This document shows positions 47,003-57,611 of a stretch of DNA of 64,000 nucleotides, piece by piece (the stretch's first letter is position 1; the number at the start of each line of letters is the position of its first letter). Below the pieces are notes generated by a model. It saw only the letters and a list, made by a program, of their open reading frames with translations. It made no database searches and was not told the DNA's origin. The DNA lies in the NCBI RefSeq assembly GCF_028331445.1, contig NZ_JAQMHX010000007.1:186001-250000 (forward strand). Direction: 5' to 3'. This DNA comes from Candidatus Phyllobacterium onerii. GTDB taxonomy: Bacteria > Pseudomonadota > Alphaproteobacteria > Rhizobiales > Rhizobiaceae. Position numbers and translations under genes: made by a program.

Positions 47003-47970
47003 AAAAGTGCCCTCAGCTGGTTGATTTTGTCGTTGACCAGCCAGCCATAATAATTTTCTTCCGGCAGCTGCGGCTGTTCGCCATTGGCCATGCGCGCTGC
47101 ATTAGACTCGGCTAGCGCCCGTGCTCGGCTGTCGGCGCCACCCGTATTGTAAAGTGTCGCCGTAATACCCGGATTTTTGGAAATGTCGAAGTCGGCAACG
47201 CGGCGGTAGACATCGATCGAGTGTTTTAACGTTGCCGCCATGTAGGGCAGCGTCAGATCCGGATCCATAATGGTCTTGTAAACATCTGCAGCGTGGTCGG
47301 CATCAAGCCTTGGCAGGCCTGAATAGCGGTTGACCATGTCGGTCATCTGCAGCGCAATCAAGGGGCTCAGTTGCCCAAGGCCAAAACTTTGCCCTGCGTA
47401 GAATGGTTGGAAGAATACGGCACTGAAGCGATTGTTGGGGAAACGCTTGCCGCCAACAGATTTGCCACGGAAATCCGCTTCCCAGACATTTTCGCGACAT
47501 GTCCAAAGGCGCAAACTATCTTTGAATTGTACACAAGAAGAAAATTGCGGACGTCTGACGAAGTCGCCAATTGTTTCGCCCTGGTAATCGAAACTCAGCC
47601 CTTGCTGTACGTAGGAAATAGCCTTGACGTAATAGGTCTGGAGCCGGTCATAGGCATCGACATTATAGGTATGCTCGCCAACAAGTGCGCCAACGATATG
47701 AACCGGATCAATACCATAAGTGCGCGCAACGCTAGCGATCTTCGATCGCAGTTTGGAGTCGGTTTTCAGCAGGTTGTAGATTTTCTGATATTTTGCCTCA
47801 TAAGTGGTGTTCAACTCGCGCGTCCGCTTGGCGGATGCGGCTGGAACACCCGGCTGGGTCGCGTTGCGGTTGCCTTCGGGAACAACGGTCACAGCCTCGG
47901 CCGGTTGCAAAGTGACCAGCAACAGCGAAAGACAGCTTGTCGCGAAAAGGATCAGGTGGCGGTTCATCAT
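46999..47970 (-). CDS. DUF1402 family secreted protein, transglycosylase-like
   Basis: About 323 residues from ATG-ATG at 47970/47967. The signal peptide is about 1-26 (cleavage near AEA|VT). The mature part has ASVARTYGIDPVHIVGAL-like and GQSFGLGQLSPLIALQMTD blocks, resembling lysozyme-like lytic transglycosylase signatures, in the Rhizobiales family DUF1402. A wall-active role is plausible beside mltA but unproved. The frame is open up to 48012. Confidence 0.83.
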   Translation of the reverse strand: MMNRHLILFATSCLSLLLVTLQPAEAVTVVPEGNRNATQPGVPAASAKRTRELNTTYEAKYQKIYNLLKTDSKLRSKIASVARTYGIDPVHIVGALVGEHTYNVDAYDRLQTYYVKAISYVQQGLSFDYQGETIGDFVRRPQFSSCVQFKDSLRLWTCRENVWEADFRGKSVGGKRFPNNRFSAVFFQPFYAGQSFGLGQLSPLIALQMTDMVNRYSGLPRLDADHAADVYKTIMDPDLTLPYMAATLKHSIDVYRRVADFDISKNPGITATLYNTGGADSRARALAESNAARMANGEQPQLPEENYYGWLVNDKINQLRALF

Positions 47971-48053
47971 CGGTCCAGAAATTGATTGGACGCTCCGAAT
48001 AGCGCCTTGCACCCTCGAAAGCCAGAAAAACCTCTACTATTGGGGTCAGATCG

Positions 48054-48473
48054 TTAGTGTGCCGGTACGGGACAGCTTAGGTCACCTTCCTCACATTTGA
48101 GATAGGACTTGAAATCATCGATCCGTTTGCTCGTGAGGCCGTCGAGGCAAATGGATTGAATCATGGGATAGACGCTGCCTTGGGCACTCGCGGACGTTGA
48201 GAAGTTGCACTCGGCATCACGAAACGCAACCCAGGCTTTCTGCGCTGTTACGAGCAGCTTCGTCGTTGCCGCATCGTCCTTCAAACGCGTCGTGATCTGC
48301 TTGTAAAGCCCGTTCAATTCGTCATCGGACTTCTTGTAAGCCTTGCCGTAGCATTCGTTGAGGTCCGCCTGACTACTGCTGGCGGTATCGCAAGGCTCAG
48401 CTGCACTGGCGCCCGTTGCTCCGGAATGAACAATCACCACAGTCAGTAGAAGGAAGATGGGCAAAAGGCGCAT
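48054..48473 (-). CDS. LprI/DUF1311 family periplasmic protein
   Basis: 139 residues with a signal peptide (about 1-24). The DUF1311 pattern includes Cys in ECYGKAYKKSDDELN and AQKAWVAFRDAECNF, and a C-terminal Cys pair. Named after Mycobacterium LprI, a lysozyme inhibitor; the function here is not known. It lies between hslU and the DUF1402 gene. Confidence 0.85.
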   Translation of the reverse strand: MRLLPIFLLLTVVIVHSGATGASAAEPCDTASSSQADLNECYGKAYKKSDDELNGLYKQITTRLKDDAATTKLLVTAQKAWVAFRDAECNFSTSASAQGSVYPMIQSICLDGLTSKRIDDFKSYLKCEEGDLSCPVPAH

Positions 48474-48579
48474 GGGAGTACTCCGATTGGTGCGATTCGA
48501 CCCATTAAACGAGAAATCCAGGCAATTGTCAGTGCCTGGACTCTGTACTGGTTAATCCCCGGCCTCAACGGCTGATGCT

Positions 48580-49887
48580 CTACAGTATGAACCGAGAGAG
48601 ATCCGCATTCTTGGCGAGGTCTCCGACAGTCTCCCGTACATATTTGGCGTCTATCGTGTGTTCGGCGCCCGATTTGTCAGGTGCGTTGAACGAAATGTCA
48701 TCGAGCACCCGCTCCATGACCGTTTGCAGACGACGTGCACCGATGTTCTCGACAGTCGAGTTCAGATCGACTGCGATATCGGCCAAAGCGTCGATGGCGT
48801 CATCGGTGATATTGAGCGTGACCTCTTCGGTCGCCATCAACGCGATATATTGCTTGAGCAGACTGGCTTCCGGCTCGGTCAGAATGCGGCGCATGTCATC
48901 GCGGGTCAGAGCGCTAAGCTCCACCCGGATCGGCAGACGGCCCTGCAGCTCCGGCAGTAGGTCAGAGGGCTTCGAAACATGGAACGCACCAGATGCGATA
49001 AACAGGATATGGTCTGTCTTGATCGGACCGTACTTGGTGGCAACGGTCGTCCCTTCCACCAATGGCAGCAAGTCCCGTTGCACGCCTTCGCGTGAAACAC
49101 CGGCACCCATGCCGCCATCGCGTGCGGCAATCTTATCGATCTCGTCGAGGAATACGATGCCGTCATCCTCGGCAGACCGCAAGGCTTCCTGGGTGATCTG
49201 ATCTTGATCGAGGAGCTTGTCGGATTCGTCATTGATCAGGACACCGTACGACTCCTTGACCGTCGTCTTCACCGTCTTTGTGCGACCGCCCATCGCTTTG
49301 CCCAGCATGTCGCTGAGGTTGAGCACGCCGATGTTTGCGCCGGGCATGCCCGGCAGTTCGAAATTCGGCATGCCTGAACCGGTGTCCGCAACCTCGACCT
49401 CAATCTCCTTGTCGTCGATCAGACCGTCGCGCAGTTTCTTGCGAAAGCTGTCGCGTGTTGCCGGGCTTGCGGTCTTGCCCACCAATGCATCGAGAACGCG
49501 TTCTTCTGCATTGACATGCGCCTTGGCCTTCACATCCTCGCGCTTCTTTTCGCGCACGAGACCGATGGCGACTTCGACGAGATCGCGAATGATTTGTTCG
49601 ACATCGCGGCCGACATAGCCAACCTCGGTAAATTTGGTTGCTTCCACCTTGATGAAGGGTGCACCGGCAAGCTTGGCGAGGCGGCGGGATATTTCCGTCT
49701 TGCCGACGCCGGTTGGTCCAATCATCAGAATATTCTTCGGCATCACCTCTTCGCGCATCTGGCCTTCCAGCTGCTGACGGCGCCAGCGGTTACGCAGGGC
49801 GATAGCGACGGCACGTTTGGCGTCGTTCTGGCCAATAATATAGCGGTCGAGTTCGGAGACGATCTCGCGAGGGGAAAATGTTGTCAT
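48580..49887 (-). CDS. hslU: ATP-dependent protease HslVU, ATPase subunit
   Basis: 435 residues. Walker [10 protein letters not shown] (58-66), Walker [12 protein letters not shown], then the I-domain and the C-terminal SRFIL tail that inserts into HslV. It unfolds substrates for HslV. It sits in the same direction as hslV, but an acetyltransferase gene lies between the two. The start overlaps that gene's stop by 4 bases. Confidence 0.96.
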   Translation of the reverse strand: MTTFSPREIVSELDRYIIGQNDAKRAVAIALRNRWRRQQLEGQMREEVMPKNILMIGPTGVGKTEISRRLAKLAGAPFIKVEATKFTEVGYVGRDVEQIIRDLVEVAIGLVREKKREDVKAKAHVNAEERVLDALVGKTASPATRDSFRKKLRDGLIDDKEIEVEVADTGSGMPNFELPGMPGANIGVLNLSDMLGKAMGGRTKTVKTTVKESYGVLINDESDKLLDQDQITQEALRSAEDDGIVFLDEIDKIAARDGGMGAGVSREGVQRDLLPLVEGTTVATKYGPIKTDHILFIASGAFHVSKPSDLLPELQGRLPIRVELSALTRDDMRRILTEPEASLLKQYIALMATEEVTLNITDDAIDALADIAVDLNSTVENIGARRLQTVMERVLDDISFNAPDKSGAEHTIDAKYVRETVGDLAKNADLSRFIL

Positions 49888-50441
49888 TGTAATCTCGTTT
49901 CCTGCCCGTCGTCGGGCGATTGTTCAAACACGAGGTCAGGGTTGTCTCGTGCCATCATGAGGGCTGGACCGTAAATGGATGTCCGGGTATCGAAAGCGAC
50001 GAAGCCCGCCTTTTCGTATGCCTTGATTGCCTGGCTGTTGGCGGGGTCAGGATCGACGATGACGCGAGGCACGCCTTCTTCGAAGAGCAGCGACACGAAC
50101 TCATCAAGCAGATGCGGACCGTGGCCCTGACCGATCAGATCCGGTTCGCCGATGAACTGGTCGAGCCCGAGCGTCCCGGTCGGTTGATCCTGGTAAGGGT
50201 GATCATCCTCCAGGTGTGGATCGTAGGTCTGCAGATAGCCAATCGCTTCATCGCCGAGCATGATGATGAACGGCTCCACGGACACGCTGTCCATGTGTTC
50301 CGCGATCGATGCCATCTCTACGTCGGCATCTTCATTCCACCATTTCGCCACATGCGGCTCCGCCAGCCATTCCGAAATCATGTTCAAATGGCGGGGTTCC
50401 ACCGGAATGAAGCGGTACCGGAAGGTTGGCTCATTCGGCAT
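49884..50441 (-). CDS. GNAT acetyltransferase, AAC(6')-like
   Basis: 185 residues. [41 protein letters not shown] and [21 protein letters not shown] match the order of motifs in AAC(6')-type aminoglycoside acetyltransferases, including the acetyl-CoA loop (Q/R-x-x-G-x-G) and the YEKAGF end. Chromosomal relatives often modify other amines. Its gene lies between hslV and hslU, overlapping both by a few bases, so it is made with the protease. Resistance activity is unproved. Confidence 0.88.
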   Translation of the reverse strand: MPNEPTFRYRFIPVEPRHLNMISEWLAEPHVAKWWNEDADVEMASIAEHMDSVSVEPFIIMLGDEAIGYLQTYDPHLEDDHPYQDQPTGTLGLDQFIGEPDLIGQGHGPHLLDEFVSLLFEEGVPRVIVDPDPANSQAIKAYEKAGFVAFDTRTSIYGPALMMARDNPDLVFEQSPDDGQETRLQ

Positions 50442-50985
50442 CGAGGCTCTCAAGTGTGACGCTCGAATTCGTATAGATGCAAATGTCGGCGGCGATCTGC
50501 ATGGCACGGCGGGCGATCTCTTCGGCGCTCAAATCCGTATCGGCAAGAGCGCGTGCAGCGGCAAGCGCATAATTGCCGCCGGAGCCGATGGCCATGACGC
50601 CGTGTTCGGGTTCAAGCACGTCGCCAGTGCCGGTCAGCGCAAGCGTGACCGATTTGTCGGCGACAAGCATCATGGCCTCAAGCCGGCGCAGATAGCGATC
50701 GGTGCGCCAGTCCTTGGCGAGTTCGACACAGGCGCGCGTCAATTGATCCGGATATTGCTCGAGCTTGCTTTCCAGCCGCTCAAGCAGGGTGAATGCATCG
50801 GCGGTGGCACCGGCGAATCCGGCGATGACATTGCCTTTGCCAAGTCGGCGTACCTTGCGCGCGTTGCCTTTCATGACCGTATTGCCAAGGCTGACCTGCC
50901 CGTCGCCGGCAATGACGACCTTGCCATCCTTGCGGACAGTGACAATCGTGGTTCCATAGATGGTTGAGGGATTGTGTTCTTGCAT
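50431..50985 (-). CDS. hslV: ATP-dependent protease HslVU, peptidase subunit
   Basis: 184 residues. The nucleophile Thr12 is exposed by cutting after Gly11 in [16 protein letters not shown] and [15 protein letters not shown] are family blocks. AAGGAG lies 5 bases before the ATG at 50985; the longer frame to 51081 would overlap the hisB leader. First gene of hslV-GNAT-hslU. Divergent from hisB. Confidence 0.95.
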   Translation of the reverse strand: MQEHNPSTIYGTTIVTVRKDGKVVIAGDGQVSLGNTVMKGNARKVRRLGKGNVIAGFAGATADAFTLLERLESKLEQYPDQLTRACVELAKDWRTDRYLRRLEAMMLVADKSVTLALTGTGDVLEPEHGVMAIGSGGNYALAAARALADTDLSAEEIARRAMQIAADICIYTNSSVTLESLDAE

Positions 50986-51201
50986 TCGATTCTCCTTCAA
51001 GCAAATTCGATTATGCCCCAAATGGCAGCAGATCGAACCCCTTCTGTTCCATTTATGTATGACGCGCTCGCAGAATTGCAAATGCTGCTCAGGTCAGGAC
51101 CTCGGTCTGCGCCATCAAAGCATTTGGAGATTCGCCATTCGTGTTTTAGAAGGCCTCATTTGGAACGGCTTTCTACAGAACTCCTGTGGCGGGAAACAGT
51201 A

Positions 51202-51810
51202 ATGACAAGCGTCAACACACGCACCGCGAAGATCGAGCGAAGCACCAAGGAAACCAGCATTGCCGTATCGGTCAATCTGGATGGCACCGGGGCATTCGAT
51301 ATTTCTACTGGAGTCGGCTTCTTCGACCATATGCTGGAGCAGCTCTCCCGTCACTCCCTGATAGACATGGACGTCAAGGCCAGGGGTGACCTGCATATCG
51401 ATGATCACCACACCGTTGAAGATACGGGTATCGCCATCGGCCAGGCTATTGCCAAGGCGCTGGGTGATCGCCGCGGCATCACCCGTTACGCCTCGCTGGA
51501 TCTCGCCATGGATGAAACGCTGACTCGCGCTGCCCTCGATATCTCGGGCCGCCCGTTTCTCGTATGGCAAGTTGAGTTCTCCGCGGCAAAAATCGGCACT
51601 TTCGATACGGAACTTGTCCGGGAGTTCTTCCAGGCGCTGGCGCAGAATGCCGGAATAACATTGCATGTCTCGAACCTTTATGGCGCCAACAATCACCATA
51701 TCGCCGAGACCTGCTTCAAGGCGGTCGCCCGCACTTTACGGCACGCCATGGAAACCGATCCACGGCAGAAGGATGCCATTCCATCCACCAAGGGTACTTT
51801 GAAAGGCTGA
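51202..51810 (+). CDS. hisB: imidazoleglycerol-phosphate dehydratase
   Basis: 202 residues. The two manganese motifs [10 protein letters not shown] (about 72-81) and [11 protein letters not shown] (about 171-181) are intact. It dehydrates imidazole-glycerol phosphate in histidine synthesis and is the monofunctional form without the phosphatase domain. It starts at the ATG at 51202 after GGGAAACAGTA. First gene of the his operon here; no His-rich leader peptide was seen upstream. Confidence 0.95.
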   Translation: MTSVNTRTAKIERSTKETSIAVSVNLDGTGAFDISTGVGFFDHMLEQLSRHSLIDMDVKARGDLHIDDHHTVEDTGIAIGQAIAKALGDRRGITRYASLDLAMDETLTRAALDISGRPFLVWQVEFSAAKIGTFDTELVREFFQALAQNAGITLHVSNLYGANNHHIAETCFKAVARTLRHAMETDPRQKDAIPSTKGTLKG

Positions 51811-51813
51811 AAC

Positions 51814-52296
51814 ATGGCCAGTTTCATTGTGTTGGCACCTGAGCTGGACGGCCAGCGTGACGATGACAAAACCGTCTTCGTCAGGGACGGCTTTGCCTTG
51901 CTTGCCTTTATCCTGACTGTTCCCTGGCTGCTGGTGCAGCGGCTATGGTTTGAAGCTGCAGTCGTTTTTGGATCGATGGTCGTGATTTCTGGAGTGGGCA
52001 CCTATACTGGCCACGAAGACATGGCCGGGTTTATCACGGCGCTACTTTCGCTCCTCGTCGGCTTTGAAGGTAATAACTGGCGCATCACGGCCCTCGAACG
52101 TCGCGGCTTCAGCGAGCTCGGTGTTGTCGATGCGCGCAATGCGGACGATGCCGAAACGGCCTGGTTCCTTGGCGAAAACTTCGTTTCATTGCCTGAAGTA
52201 TCTGTCAGCGTCGCCCCGGTACCTTCTCTGCAAGTCAGTCACAAGCCGGTGCTCAGCGGCATGGTCGGTCTCGTCAGCCACCGCGGAGAAAACTGA
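51814..52296 (+). CDS. DUF2628 membrane protein
   Basis: 160 residues. [24 protein letters not shown] and two further hydrophobic stretches (to about residue 90) match DUF2628, followed by a soluble tail. Function unknown. It sits three bases after hisB and two before hisH, so it is co-expressed with histidine genes in a position that is conserved in Rhizobiales. Confidence 0.82.
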   Translation: MASFIVLAPELDGQRDDDKTVFVRDGFALLAFILTVPWLLVQRLWFEAAVVFGSMVVISGVGTYTGHEDMAGFITALLSLLVGFEGNNWRITALERRGFSELGVVDARNADDAETAWFLGENFVSLPEVSVSVAPVPSLQVSHKPVLSGMVGLVSHRGEN

Positions 52297-52298
52297 GC

Positions 52299-52949
52299 AT
52301 GCGCGTCGCCATCATCGATTATGGGTCGGGCAATCTCCGCTCGGCAACAAAGGCATTCGAGCGCGCCGCGCGGGAAAGTGGCGTCGATGCGTGCATCGAC
52401 CTGACAGCCGACGCTGACCGGGTCCGTACGGCCGATCGCATCGTCCTCCCTGGCGTTGGCGCCTATGCCGATTGCCGCCGTGGGCTCCATGCGGTCAACG
52501 GCATGGTCGAGGCCATCCATGAAGTAGCCGTGGAAAAAGCGCGGCCGTTTCTCGGGATTTGCGTGGGCATGCAGCTTATGTCGTCGCGCGGGCTGGAAAA
52601 GACCATTTCGACCGGTTTTGACTGGATCAAGGGCGACGTTCGCGAGATGGTGCCATCAGACCCGGCGTTGAAAATTCCGCAGATCGGCTGGAACACGATC
52701 CGGCTTACCCGTCCGCATCCATTGTTCGACGGAATTAAGACCGGGCCGCAAGGTCTTCATGCCTATTTTGTCCATTCCTACTTTCTCGATGCCGAGATGG
52801 AAAATGATGTCGTCGCCGTCACCGACTACGGCGGGCCGGTTACCGCTGCCGTAGCCAATGACAACATGGCGGGGACACAGTTTCATCCAGAAAAGAGTCA
52901 GGCGCTGGGCCTCGCTCTCATCGCCAATTTCTTAAGGTGGAATCCGTGA
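52299..52949 (+). CDS. hisH: imidazole glycerol phosphate synthase, glutaminase subunit
   Basis: 216 residues. The class-I amidotransferase nucleophile is Cys88 in GICVGMQL, with His and Glu in QFHPEKSQ near residue 200. It makes ammonia from glutamine for HisF. The stop overlaps the GTG start of hisA by 4 bases. Confidence 0.95.
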   Translation: MRVAIIDYGSGNLRSATKAFERAARESGVDACIDLTADADRVRTADRIVLPGVGAYADCRRGLHAVNGMVEAIHEVAVEKARPFLGICVGMQLMSSRGLEKTISTGFDWIKGDVREMVPSDPALKIPQIGWNTIRLTRPHPLFDGIKTGPQGLHAYFVHSYFLDAEMENDVVAVTDYGGPVTAAVANDNMAGTQFHPEKSQALGLALIANFLRWNP

Positions 52950-53689
52950 TCCTTTTCCCGGCAATCGATTTGAAAGACGGCCAGTGCGTGCGGCTGAAGC
53001 TTGGCGACATGGATCAGGCGACCGTCTACAACACTGACCCCGCTGCTCAGGCCAAAGCCTTTGAAGATCAAGGGTTTGAGTGGCTGCATGTGGTTGATCT
53101 TAACGGCGCTTTTGCCGGCCAATCGATCAACGGCGCTGCTGTCGAAGCGATCCTGAAGGCGACGAAAAATCCTGTACAGCTTGGCGGTGGCATCCGCACA
53201 CTCGATCATATCGAAAGTTGGCTGACGAAAGGCCTGTCGCGGGTCATTCTCGGCACCGTTGCCGTGCGCGATCCGGCGTTGGTGATCGAGGCCTGCAAAC
53301 GTTTTCCAAGCAAGGTCGCCGTCGGCATCGATGCCAAAGGTGGCAAGGTTGCCGTTGAAGGCTGGGCCGAGGCGTCTACATTGGGTGTGGTCGAGCTGGC
53401 GAAGAGGTTCGAGGGCGCCGGTGTCGCAGCGATCATCTACACGGATATCGACCGTGACGGCGTGCTTACGGGCATCAATTGGGAATCGACACTGCAACTT
53501 GCCGAAGCTATCTCGATCCCGGTCATCGCTTCCGGCGGCCTTGCGTCCATCGCCGATGTCGTTCGCATGACCATGCCCGACGCACAAAAGCTCGAAGGCG
53601 CGATTTCTGGCCGCGCGCTCTATGACGGGCGTATCGATCCCGCGGAAGCATTAAAGGTGCTTCGCGATGCAAGGGAGCGCGCTGCATGA
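52946..53689 (+). CDS. hisA: phosphoribosylformimino-AICAR phosphate isomerase
   Basis: 247 residues from the GTG at 52946, overlapping the hisH stop (GTGA), with AAGGTGG upstream. The TIM barrel has catalytic Asp8 in PAIDLKDG and Asp in [11 protein letters not shown], plus phosphate loops GGGIR and SGGLASI. It performs the Amadori isomerisation before HisFH. An alternative GTG at 52937 is less likely. Confidence 0.95.
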   Translation: MILFPAIDLKDGQCVRLKLGDMDQATVYNTDPAAQAKAFEDQGFEWLHVVDLNGAFAGQSINGAAVEAILKATKNPVQLGGGIRTLDHIESWLTKGLSRVILGTVAVRDPALVIEACKRFPSKVAVGIDAKGGKVAVEGWAEASTLGVVELAKRFEGAGVAAIIYTDIDRDGVLTGINWESTLQLAEAISIPVIASGGLASIADVVRMTMPDAQKLEGAISGRALYDGRIDPAEALKVLRDARERAA

Positions 53690-54471
53690 CCCTTAAAGCC
53701 CGCGTCATACCCTGCCTCGACGTCAAGGATGGACGCGTCGTCAAAGGCGTAAACTTCGTCGATCTCATCGATGCCGGTGACCCAGTCGAGGCGGCGAAGG
53801 CCTACGACGCTGCGGGGGCAGATGAACTCTGCTTTCTCGACATCACGGCTTCTTCCGACAATCGCGAGACAATCTTCGATGTAGTAGCTCGTACCGCCGA
53901 GCAATGCTTCATGCCGCTGACAGTCGGCGGGGGCGTGCGCACGGTTGGCGACATCCGCAAGCTCTTGCTGGCGGGTGCCGACAAGGTATCGATTAACACC
54001 GCTGCCGTGGACAATCCTGACTTTATTGCCGAGGCCGCCGACAAGTTCGGCAATCAATGCATCGTCGTCGCCATCGATGCCAAGAAGGTATCCCGCGAGG
54101 ACGAGGCCGATCGCTGGGAAATCTTTACCCATGGTGGAAGGCGGGCGACAGGCATCGATGCCGTCGCGTTTGCACGGACGGTCGTTGATCTTGGTGCGGG
54201 CGAAATTCTGCTGACCTCGATGGATCGGGATGGCTCGAAGATCGGCTACGACATTCCCGTCACGCGGGCGATTGCCGATGCGGTTCGTGTCCCGGTTATC
54301 GCTTCCGGCGGTGTCGGCAATCTCGACCACATGGTTGAAGGCATTCTCGAAGGCCACGCTTCGGCAGTGCTGGCCGCTTCCATTTTTCACTTTGGCACCT
54401 ATACGATCGCGCAAGCGAAAGCCTATATGGCAGCGGCGGGTATCCCGATGCGCCTAGACCCTGTCGGCTGA
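53686..54471 (+). CDS. hisF: imidazole glycerol phosphate synthase, cyclase subunit
   Basis: 261 residues. Catalytic Asp12 is in [14 protein letters not shown] and the second acid in [27 protein letters not shown] forms the ammonia channel side. With HisH it makes imidazole-glycerol phosphate and AICAR. Start overlaps hisA by 4 bases. Confidence 0.96.
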   Translation: MTLKARVIPCLDVKDGRVVKGVNFVDLIDAGDPVEAAKAYDAAGADELCFLDITASSDNRETIFDVVARTAEQCFMPLTVGGGVRTVGDIRKLLLAGADKVSINTAAVDNPDFIAEAADKFGNQCIVVAIDAKKVSREDEADRWEIFTHGGRRATGIDAVAFARTVVDLGAGEILLTSMDRDGSKIGYDIPVTRAIADAVRVPVIASGGVGNLDHMVEGILEGHASAVLAASIFHFGTYTIAQAKAYMAAAGIPMRLDPVG

Positions 54472-54487
54472 CTGGAGATCTAATCTT

Positions 54488-54811
54488 ATGAGTTCATTCA
54501 CCCTTGCTGATCTCGAGCGCATTATCGCAGAGCGCGCAGCCACCGCTGACACTAAATCCTATACGGCCAGCCTTTATGCCAAGGGTATTGGCAAGGCCAG
54601 CCAGAAGCTGGGAGAGGAAGCGATTGAAACAGTCATTGCCGCCGTCTCCAGGGACAGGCAGGGTGTTATTTCGGAAAGTGCAGATTTGCTCTATCATCTT
54701 GTCGTCGTTCTCGGGATATCCGGCATAAAACTCGGAGAAGTGCTGGAAGAGTTGGAGCGGAGAACGGCGCAGACCGGACTTGAAGAAAAAGCGGCGCGAG
54801 GACATGACTGA
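54488..54811 (+). CDS. hisE: phosphoribosyl-ATP pyrophosphatase
   Basis: 107 residues. [22 protein letters not shown] and [11 protein letters not shown] carry the acidic metal ligands of the MazG-like HisE fold. It removes pyrophosphate from phosphoribosyl-ATP, the second step in histidine synthesis. The HisI step is encoded elsewhere. It lies 16 bases after hisF. Confidence 0.94.
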   Translation: MSSFTLADLERIIAERAATADTKSYTASLYAKGIGKASQKLGEEAIETVIAAVSRDRQGVISESADLLYHLVVVLGISGIKLGEVLEELERRTAQTGLEEKAARGHD

Positions 54812-54813
54812 TC

Positions 54814-55815
54814 ATGTTTAAAGCTCCGGCTCTTGAACGGCAGACGGGAGAGGATGTCGTGGATCAGTTGGCACCCAGCGAGTTTTCACCTTATCGGTTT
54901 TACAGTGCCGAGAGATGGGCTGAGTTTCGCGCCGATACGCCATTGACGCTAACCTATGATGAGGTCAAGCGGCTGCGCTCTCTCGGCGATCCGATCGATC
55001 TCGATGAGGTGAGCAGAATTTACCTATCGCTGTCGCGGCTGTTGTCGGCGCATGTCGAGGCGAGCCAACTGTTATTCTATCAGCGCCGCCAATTCCTCAA
55101 TACCGGAGACGCCTTCAAGACACCGTTCATTATCGGTATTGCGGGCTCGGTAGCCGTTGGCAAATCTACCACTGCGCGCGTTCTGAAAGAACTGCTCGCC
55201 CGTTGGCCATCGAGCCCTAAGGTCGATCTGGTTACCACGGACGGCTTTCTTTATCCGAACGAGGTCCTTCGAGCCAAAGGTTTGATGGAGCGCAAAGGTT
55301 TTCCCGAGAGCTACGATGTCGGCATGGTGTTGCGGTTCCTCTCGCAGATCAAGGCCGGCCAGCGCAACGTCAACGCGCCGCTTTATTCGCACCTGACCTA
55401 TGATGTGCTGCCGGGTCGCTATCAGACCGTCGATGCCCCGGACATCCTGATTTTCGAAGGGATCAATGTGCTTCAGGTCCGTGATCTGCCCGAAGACGGC
55501 AAAATGGTGCCATTCGTGTCGGATTTCTTCGACTTTTCGATCTATATCGACGCCGATGAAGAGCAGATACACAAATGGTACATCAGCCGCTTCATGCGCT
55601 TGCGGGAGACAGCGTTCAAGGATCCGAGCTCGTTCTTCCATCGCTATTCGACGATTTCGGATGATTCCGCGCTGGCCATCGGCGAAAGCCTTTGGGCAAA
55701 CATCAATCTGAAGAATCTGCGGGAGAATATTCTGCCCACACGGCCGCGCGCTGATCTCATTCTACGCAAGGGCGACAATCATCTGGTCGAGGAAGTAGCG
55801 CTCAGGAAGCTGTGA
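54814..55815 (+). CDS. coaA: pantothenate kinase (type I)
   Basis: 333 residues. The P-loop GSVAVGKST lies at 111-119, and [14 protein letters not shown]-like and HRYSTIS blocks follow the E. coli CoaA fold. It phosphorylates pantothenate, the usual control point of CoA synthesis, and the type-I enzyme is feedback-inhibited by CoA. It is two bases after hisE, a conserved pairing in Rhizobiales. Overlaps alkB by 14 bases. Confidence 0.95.
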   Translation: MFKAPALERQTGEDVVDQLAPSEFSPYRFYSAERWAEFRADTPLTLTYDEVKRLRSLGDPIDLDEVSRIYLSLSRLLSAHVEASQLLFYQRRQFLNTGDAFKTPFIIGIAGSVAVGKSTTARVLKELLARWPSSPKVDLVTTDGFLYPNEVLRAKGLMERKGFPESYDVGMVLRFLSQIKAGQRNVNAPLYSHLTYDVLPGRYQTVDAPDILIFEGINVLQVRDLPEDGKMVPFVSDFFDFSIYIDADEEQIHKWYISRFMRLRETAFKDPSSFFHRYSTISDDSALAIGESLWANINLKNLRENILPTRPRADLILRKGDNHLVEEVALRKL

Positions 55816-56419
55816 CCCTTCTCAGCGTCAGGTTTATGCGGCCCGTACTTTTCAACAGCGTCGAAGTGCCGGGATAAATGCGATCGACGCCGTGAAACGC
55901 CATACGGCCTTCCCCGCCAAGCACGATTACGTCGCCGCTGGATAGCTTAATCGACTGCGTCTTGTCATTGCGGTTCGTGCCGCCAAAGCGGAACAGGCAC
56001 GCATCTCCGAGCGAGACTGAAACAACCGGCGCGTTCAGATTTTGCTCATCGCGATCCTGATGCAAGCCCATTTTCGCTGTGTCGGAATAGAAATTGACGA
56101 GGCAAGCCTCCGGAAGAAGCGGGAAATCGCCGACTTCCCGCCAGAGTTCGAGCAAACGCTGCGGGATAGAAGGCCAAGGTTTTCGCGTCTCAGGGTGGAC
56201 TGCCTGATAACGATAGCCGCCTTCCTTGTCCGTAACCCACCCGAGCACACCGCAATTCGTCATGCGGACGCTCATTTCCTTGCCGGTTTTCGGCATGGCA
56301 GGAACGTAAAGCGGTGCTTCAATGACGACAGCCCGTATGTCCTCTACCAGCGCAGCCTGTTCGGCCGGATCAAAATGTTCAGGGAAGTAGCGAATGCCGG
56401 GCGCCAGCAAAAGCATCAT
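55802..56419 (-). CDS. alkB: AlkB-type alpha-ketoglutarate-dependent dioxygenase
   Basis: 205 residues. The iron triad is His120, Asp122 (LHQDRDE) and His176 (FHGVDR); Arg194 and Arg200 near the C-terminus bind alpha-ketoglutarate. It removes methyl groups from damaged DNA or RNA bases by oxidation. Convergent with coaA, with a short antisense overlap. Confidence 0.92.
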   Translation of the reverse strand: MMLLLAPGIRYFPEHFDPAEQAALVEDIRAVVIEAPLYVPAMPKTGKEMSVRMTNCGVLGWVTDKEGGYRYQAVHPETRKPWPSIPQRLLELWREVGDFPLLPEACLVNFYSDTAKMGLHQDRDEQNLNAPVVSVSLGDACLFRFGGTNRNDKTQSIKLSSGDVIVLGGEGRMAFHGVDRIYPGTSTLLKSTGRINLTLRRVTAS

Positions 56420-56437
56420 CTATCCAACTATCTAAAT

Positions 56438-56472
56438 CAAAGGCCCGGCCGCAATAGGGAGCCGGGCCTTTG
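56438..56472 (-). terminator. terminator downstream of the BON-LysM gene
   Basis: CAAAGGCCCGGC (56438-56449) pairs with GCCGGGCCTTTG (56461-56472). It lies just after the BON-LysM stop and before alkB, both on the minus strand; the T-run is short. Confidence 0.6.
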
Positions 56473-56483
56473 GCAAGTGCAGG

Positions 56484-56942
56484 TCAGCCGAGTTCGGGAA
56501 TCCTCAGCACCTGACCTGGATAAATCTTGTCGGGGTGAGTAAGCATCGGCTTGTTGGCCTCGAAGATGAGAGTATTCTTCGCGCCCTTGCCCTTGCCATA
56601 CTGCGACTCGGCGATCTTCCACAAATTGTCGCCCTTCTTTACGGTGTAGAACACCGGTTCCTTGGCGACGGAGCCGGTGGTGACTTCATCGACCTTCAAC
56701 CCTTCGGTCTCGACCTTGGAGATGCCAAGTGAATTTCCAACGGCGATAATCGCCTTTTCGAGGATTTCCTGATTGGTGACATTGCCCTTCAGAACTGCTT
56801 TGTCGCCTTCAACCACCACCTGGACATTCTCGGTACCAAGCTTGTGGGAATCGAGCTCTTTCTTCAGCGCATCGGCACTTGGCTCGTCGTCGCCGATGCC
56901 GATTTTCTTGCCTACGGATTTAACGAAATCAAATAGTCCCAT
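56484..56942 (-). CDS. BON-LysM domain protein (Kbp/YgaU-like)
   Basis: 152 residues. A BON domain (about 30-95) is followed by a C-terminal LysM (about 103-150) with YTVKKGDNLWKIAESQYG. E. coli YgaU (Kbp) with this architecture is a cytoplasmic potassium-binding protein, consistent with the absence of a signal peptide here. AGGAG lies upstream of the ATG at 56942; the longer frame to 57011 is not supported. Confidence 0.88.
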   Translation of the reverse strand: MGLFDFVKSVGKKIGIGDDEPSADALKKELDSHKLGTENVQVVVEGDKAVLKGNVTNQEILEKAIIAVGNSLGISKVETEGLKVDEVTTGSVAKEPVFYTVKKGDNLWKIAESQYGKGKGAKNTLIFEANKPMLTHPDKIYPGQVLRIPELG

Positions 56943-57058
56943 GTCTGGCTCCTGTTGATTGTTCAAACCGAAATAGTGTTGTGGCATTACGTGAAGCAGT
57001 TGAAAAGCCAAGATTAATACCTGCGGTTAATATTCGTTTCTATTAACAGGTCCTGACT

Positions 57059-57496
57059 CTAATCTCCCTTCACCTTGCCGCGCATCTTTTTGACATCGGC
57101 GCGTCCTGATTTCTCCTTGAGACGGCGCTCGATCGATCCCTTCGTTGGCCTGGTTTTCTTGCGCGGTGGCGGTGGCGGCTCTGCGGCCTTCGCAATCAGT
57201 GCAATCATGCGCTCGCGAGCGTCCTGCCTGTTGCGCTCCTGCGTGCGAAAACGGTTGGCCTCGATAAGCACATCGCCGTCTTTGGTCGCTCTTTGGCCCG
57301 CAAGTTTGATGAGGCGCGAAAAAACATCGTCTGGTAAACCTGCACGTGCCGCCAAGAATCGCAGTTGTACAGCCGTCGAGACTTTGTTGACATTTTGTCC
57401 GCCGGGGCCGGCAGAGCGAATGAAGCTTTCCTCCAGATCGTCCTCGTCGATCCAGATTCTATTGCTTATTCTGATCCGGCTGCGGCTCTCTTCCAT
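57059..57496 (-). CDS. arfB: peptidyl-tRNA hydrolase ArfB (ribosome rescue)
   Basis: 145 residues. GGQ in SAGPGGQNVNKV (about 28-40) is the release-factor catalytic motif, and the basic C-terminal tail (about 115-145, Arg/Lys-rich) enters the empty mRNA channel. ArfB rescues ribosomes stalled on non-stop mRNA. The codon-recognition domain of RF1/RF2 is absent, as expected. It lies after pckA and its terminator. Confidence 0.93.
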   Translation of the reverse strand: MEESRSRIRISNRIWIDEDDLEESFIRSAGPGGQNVNKVSTAVQLRFLAARAGLPDDVFSRLIKLAGQRATKDGDVLIEANRFRTQERNRQDARERMIALIAKAAEPPPPPRKKTRPTKGSIERRLKEKSGRADVKKMRGKVKGD

Positions 57497-57562
57497 AGGA
57501 AGATTGGTAGCCTAATCTTCGATTCGCGGAAAGCGCCACTCAGTGCCGCAAAAAATGCAAGA

Positions 57563-57591
57563 AAACCTCCGCTGGACACCAGCGGGGGTTT
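57563..57591 (-). terminator. terminator of pckA
   Basis: AAACCTCCGCTGG (57563-57575) and CCAGCGGGGGTTT (57579-57591) pair with one mismatch around ACA, 21 bases after the pckA stop. Confidence 0.85.
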
Positions 57592-57611
57592 GAGTTGAAA
57601 AAATGAGGCGA

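Noticed and set aside
50986-51201. Histidine leader peptide upstream of hisB
   Set aside because: No run of His codons and no terminator hairpin could be found.
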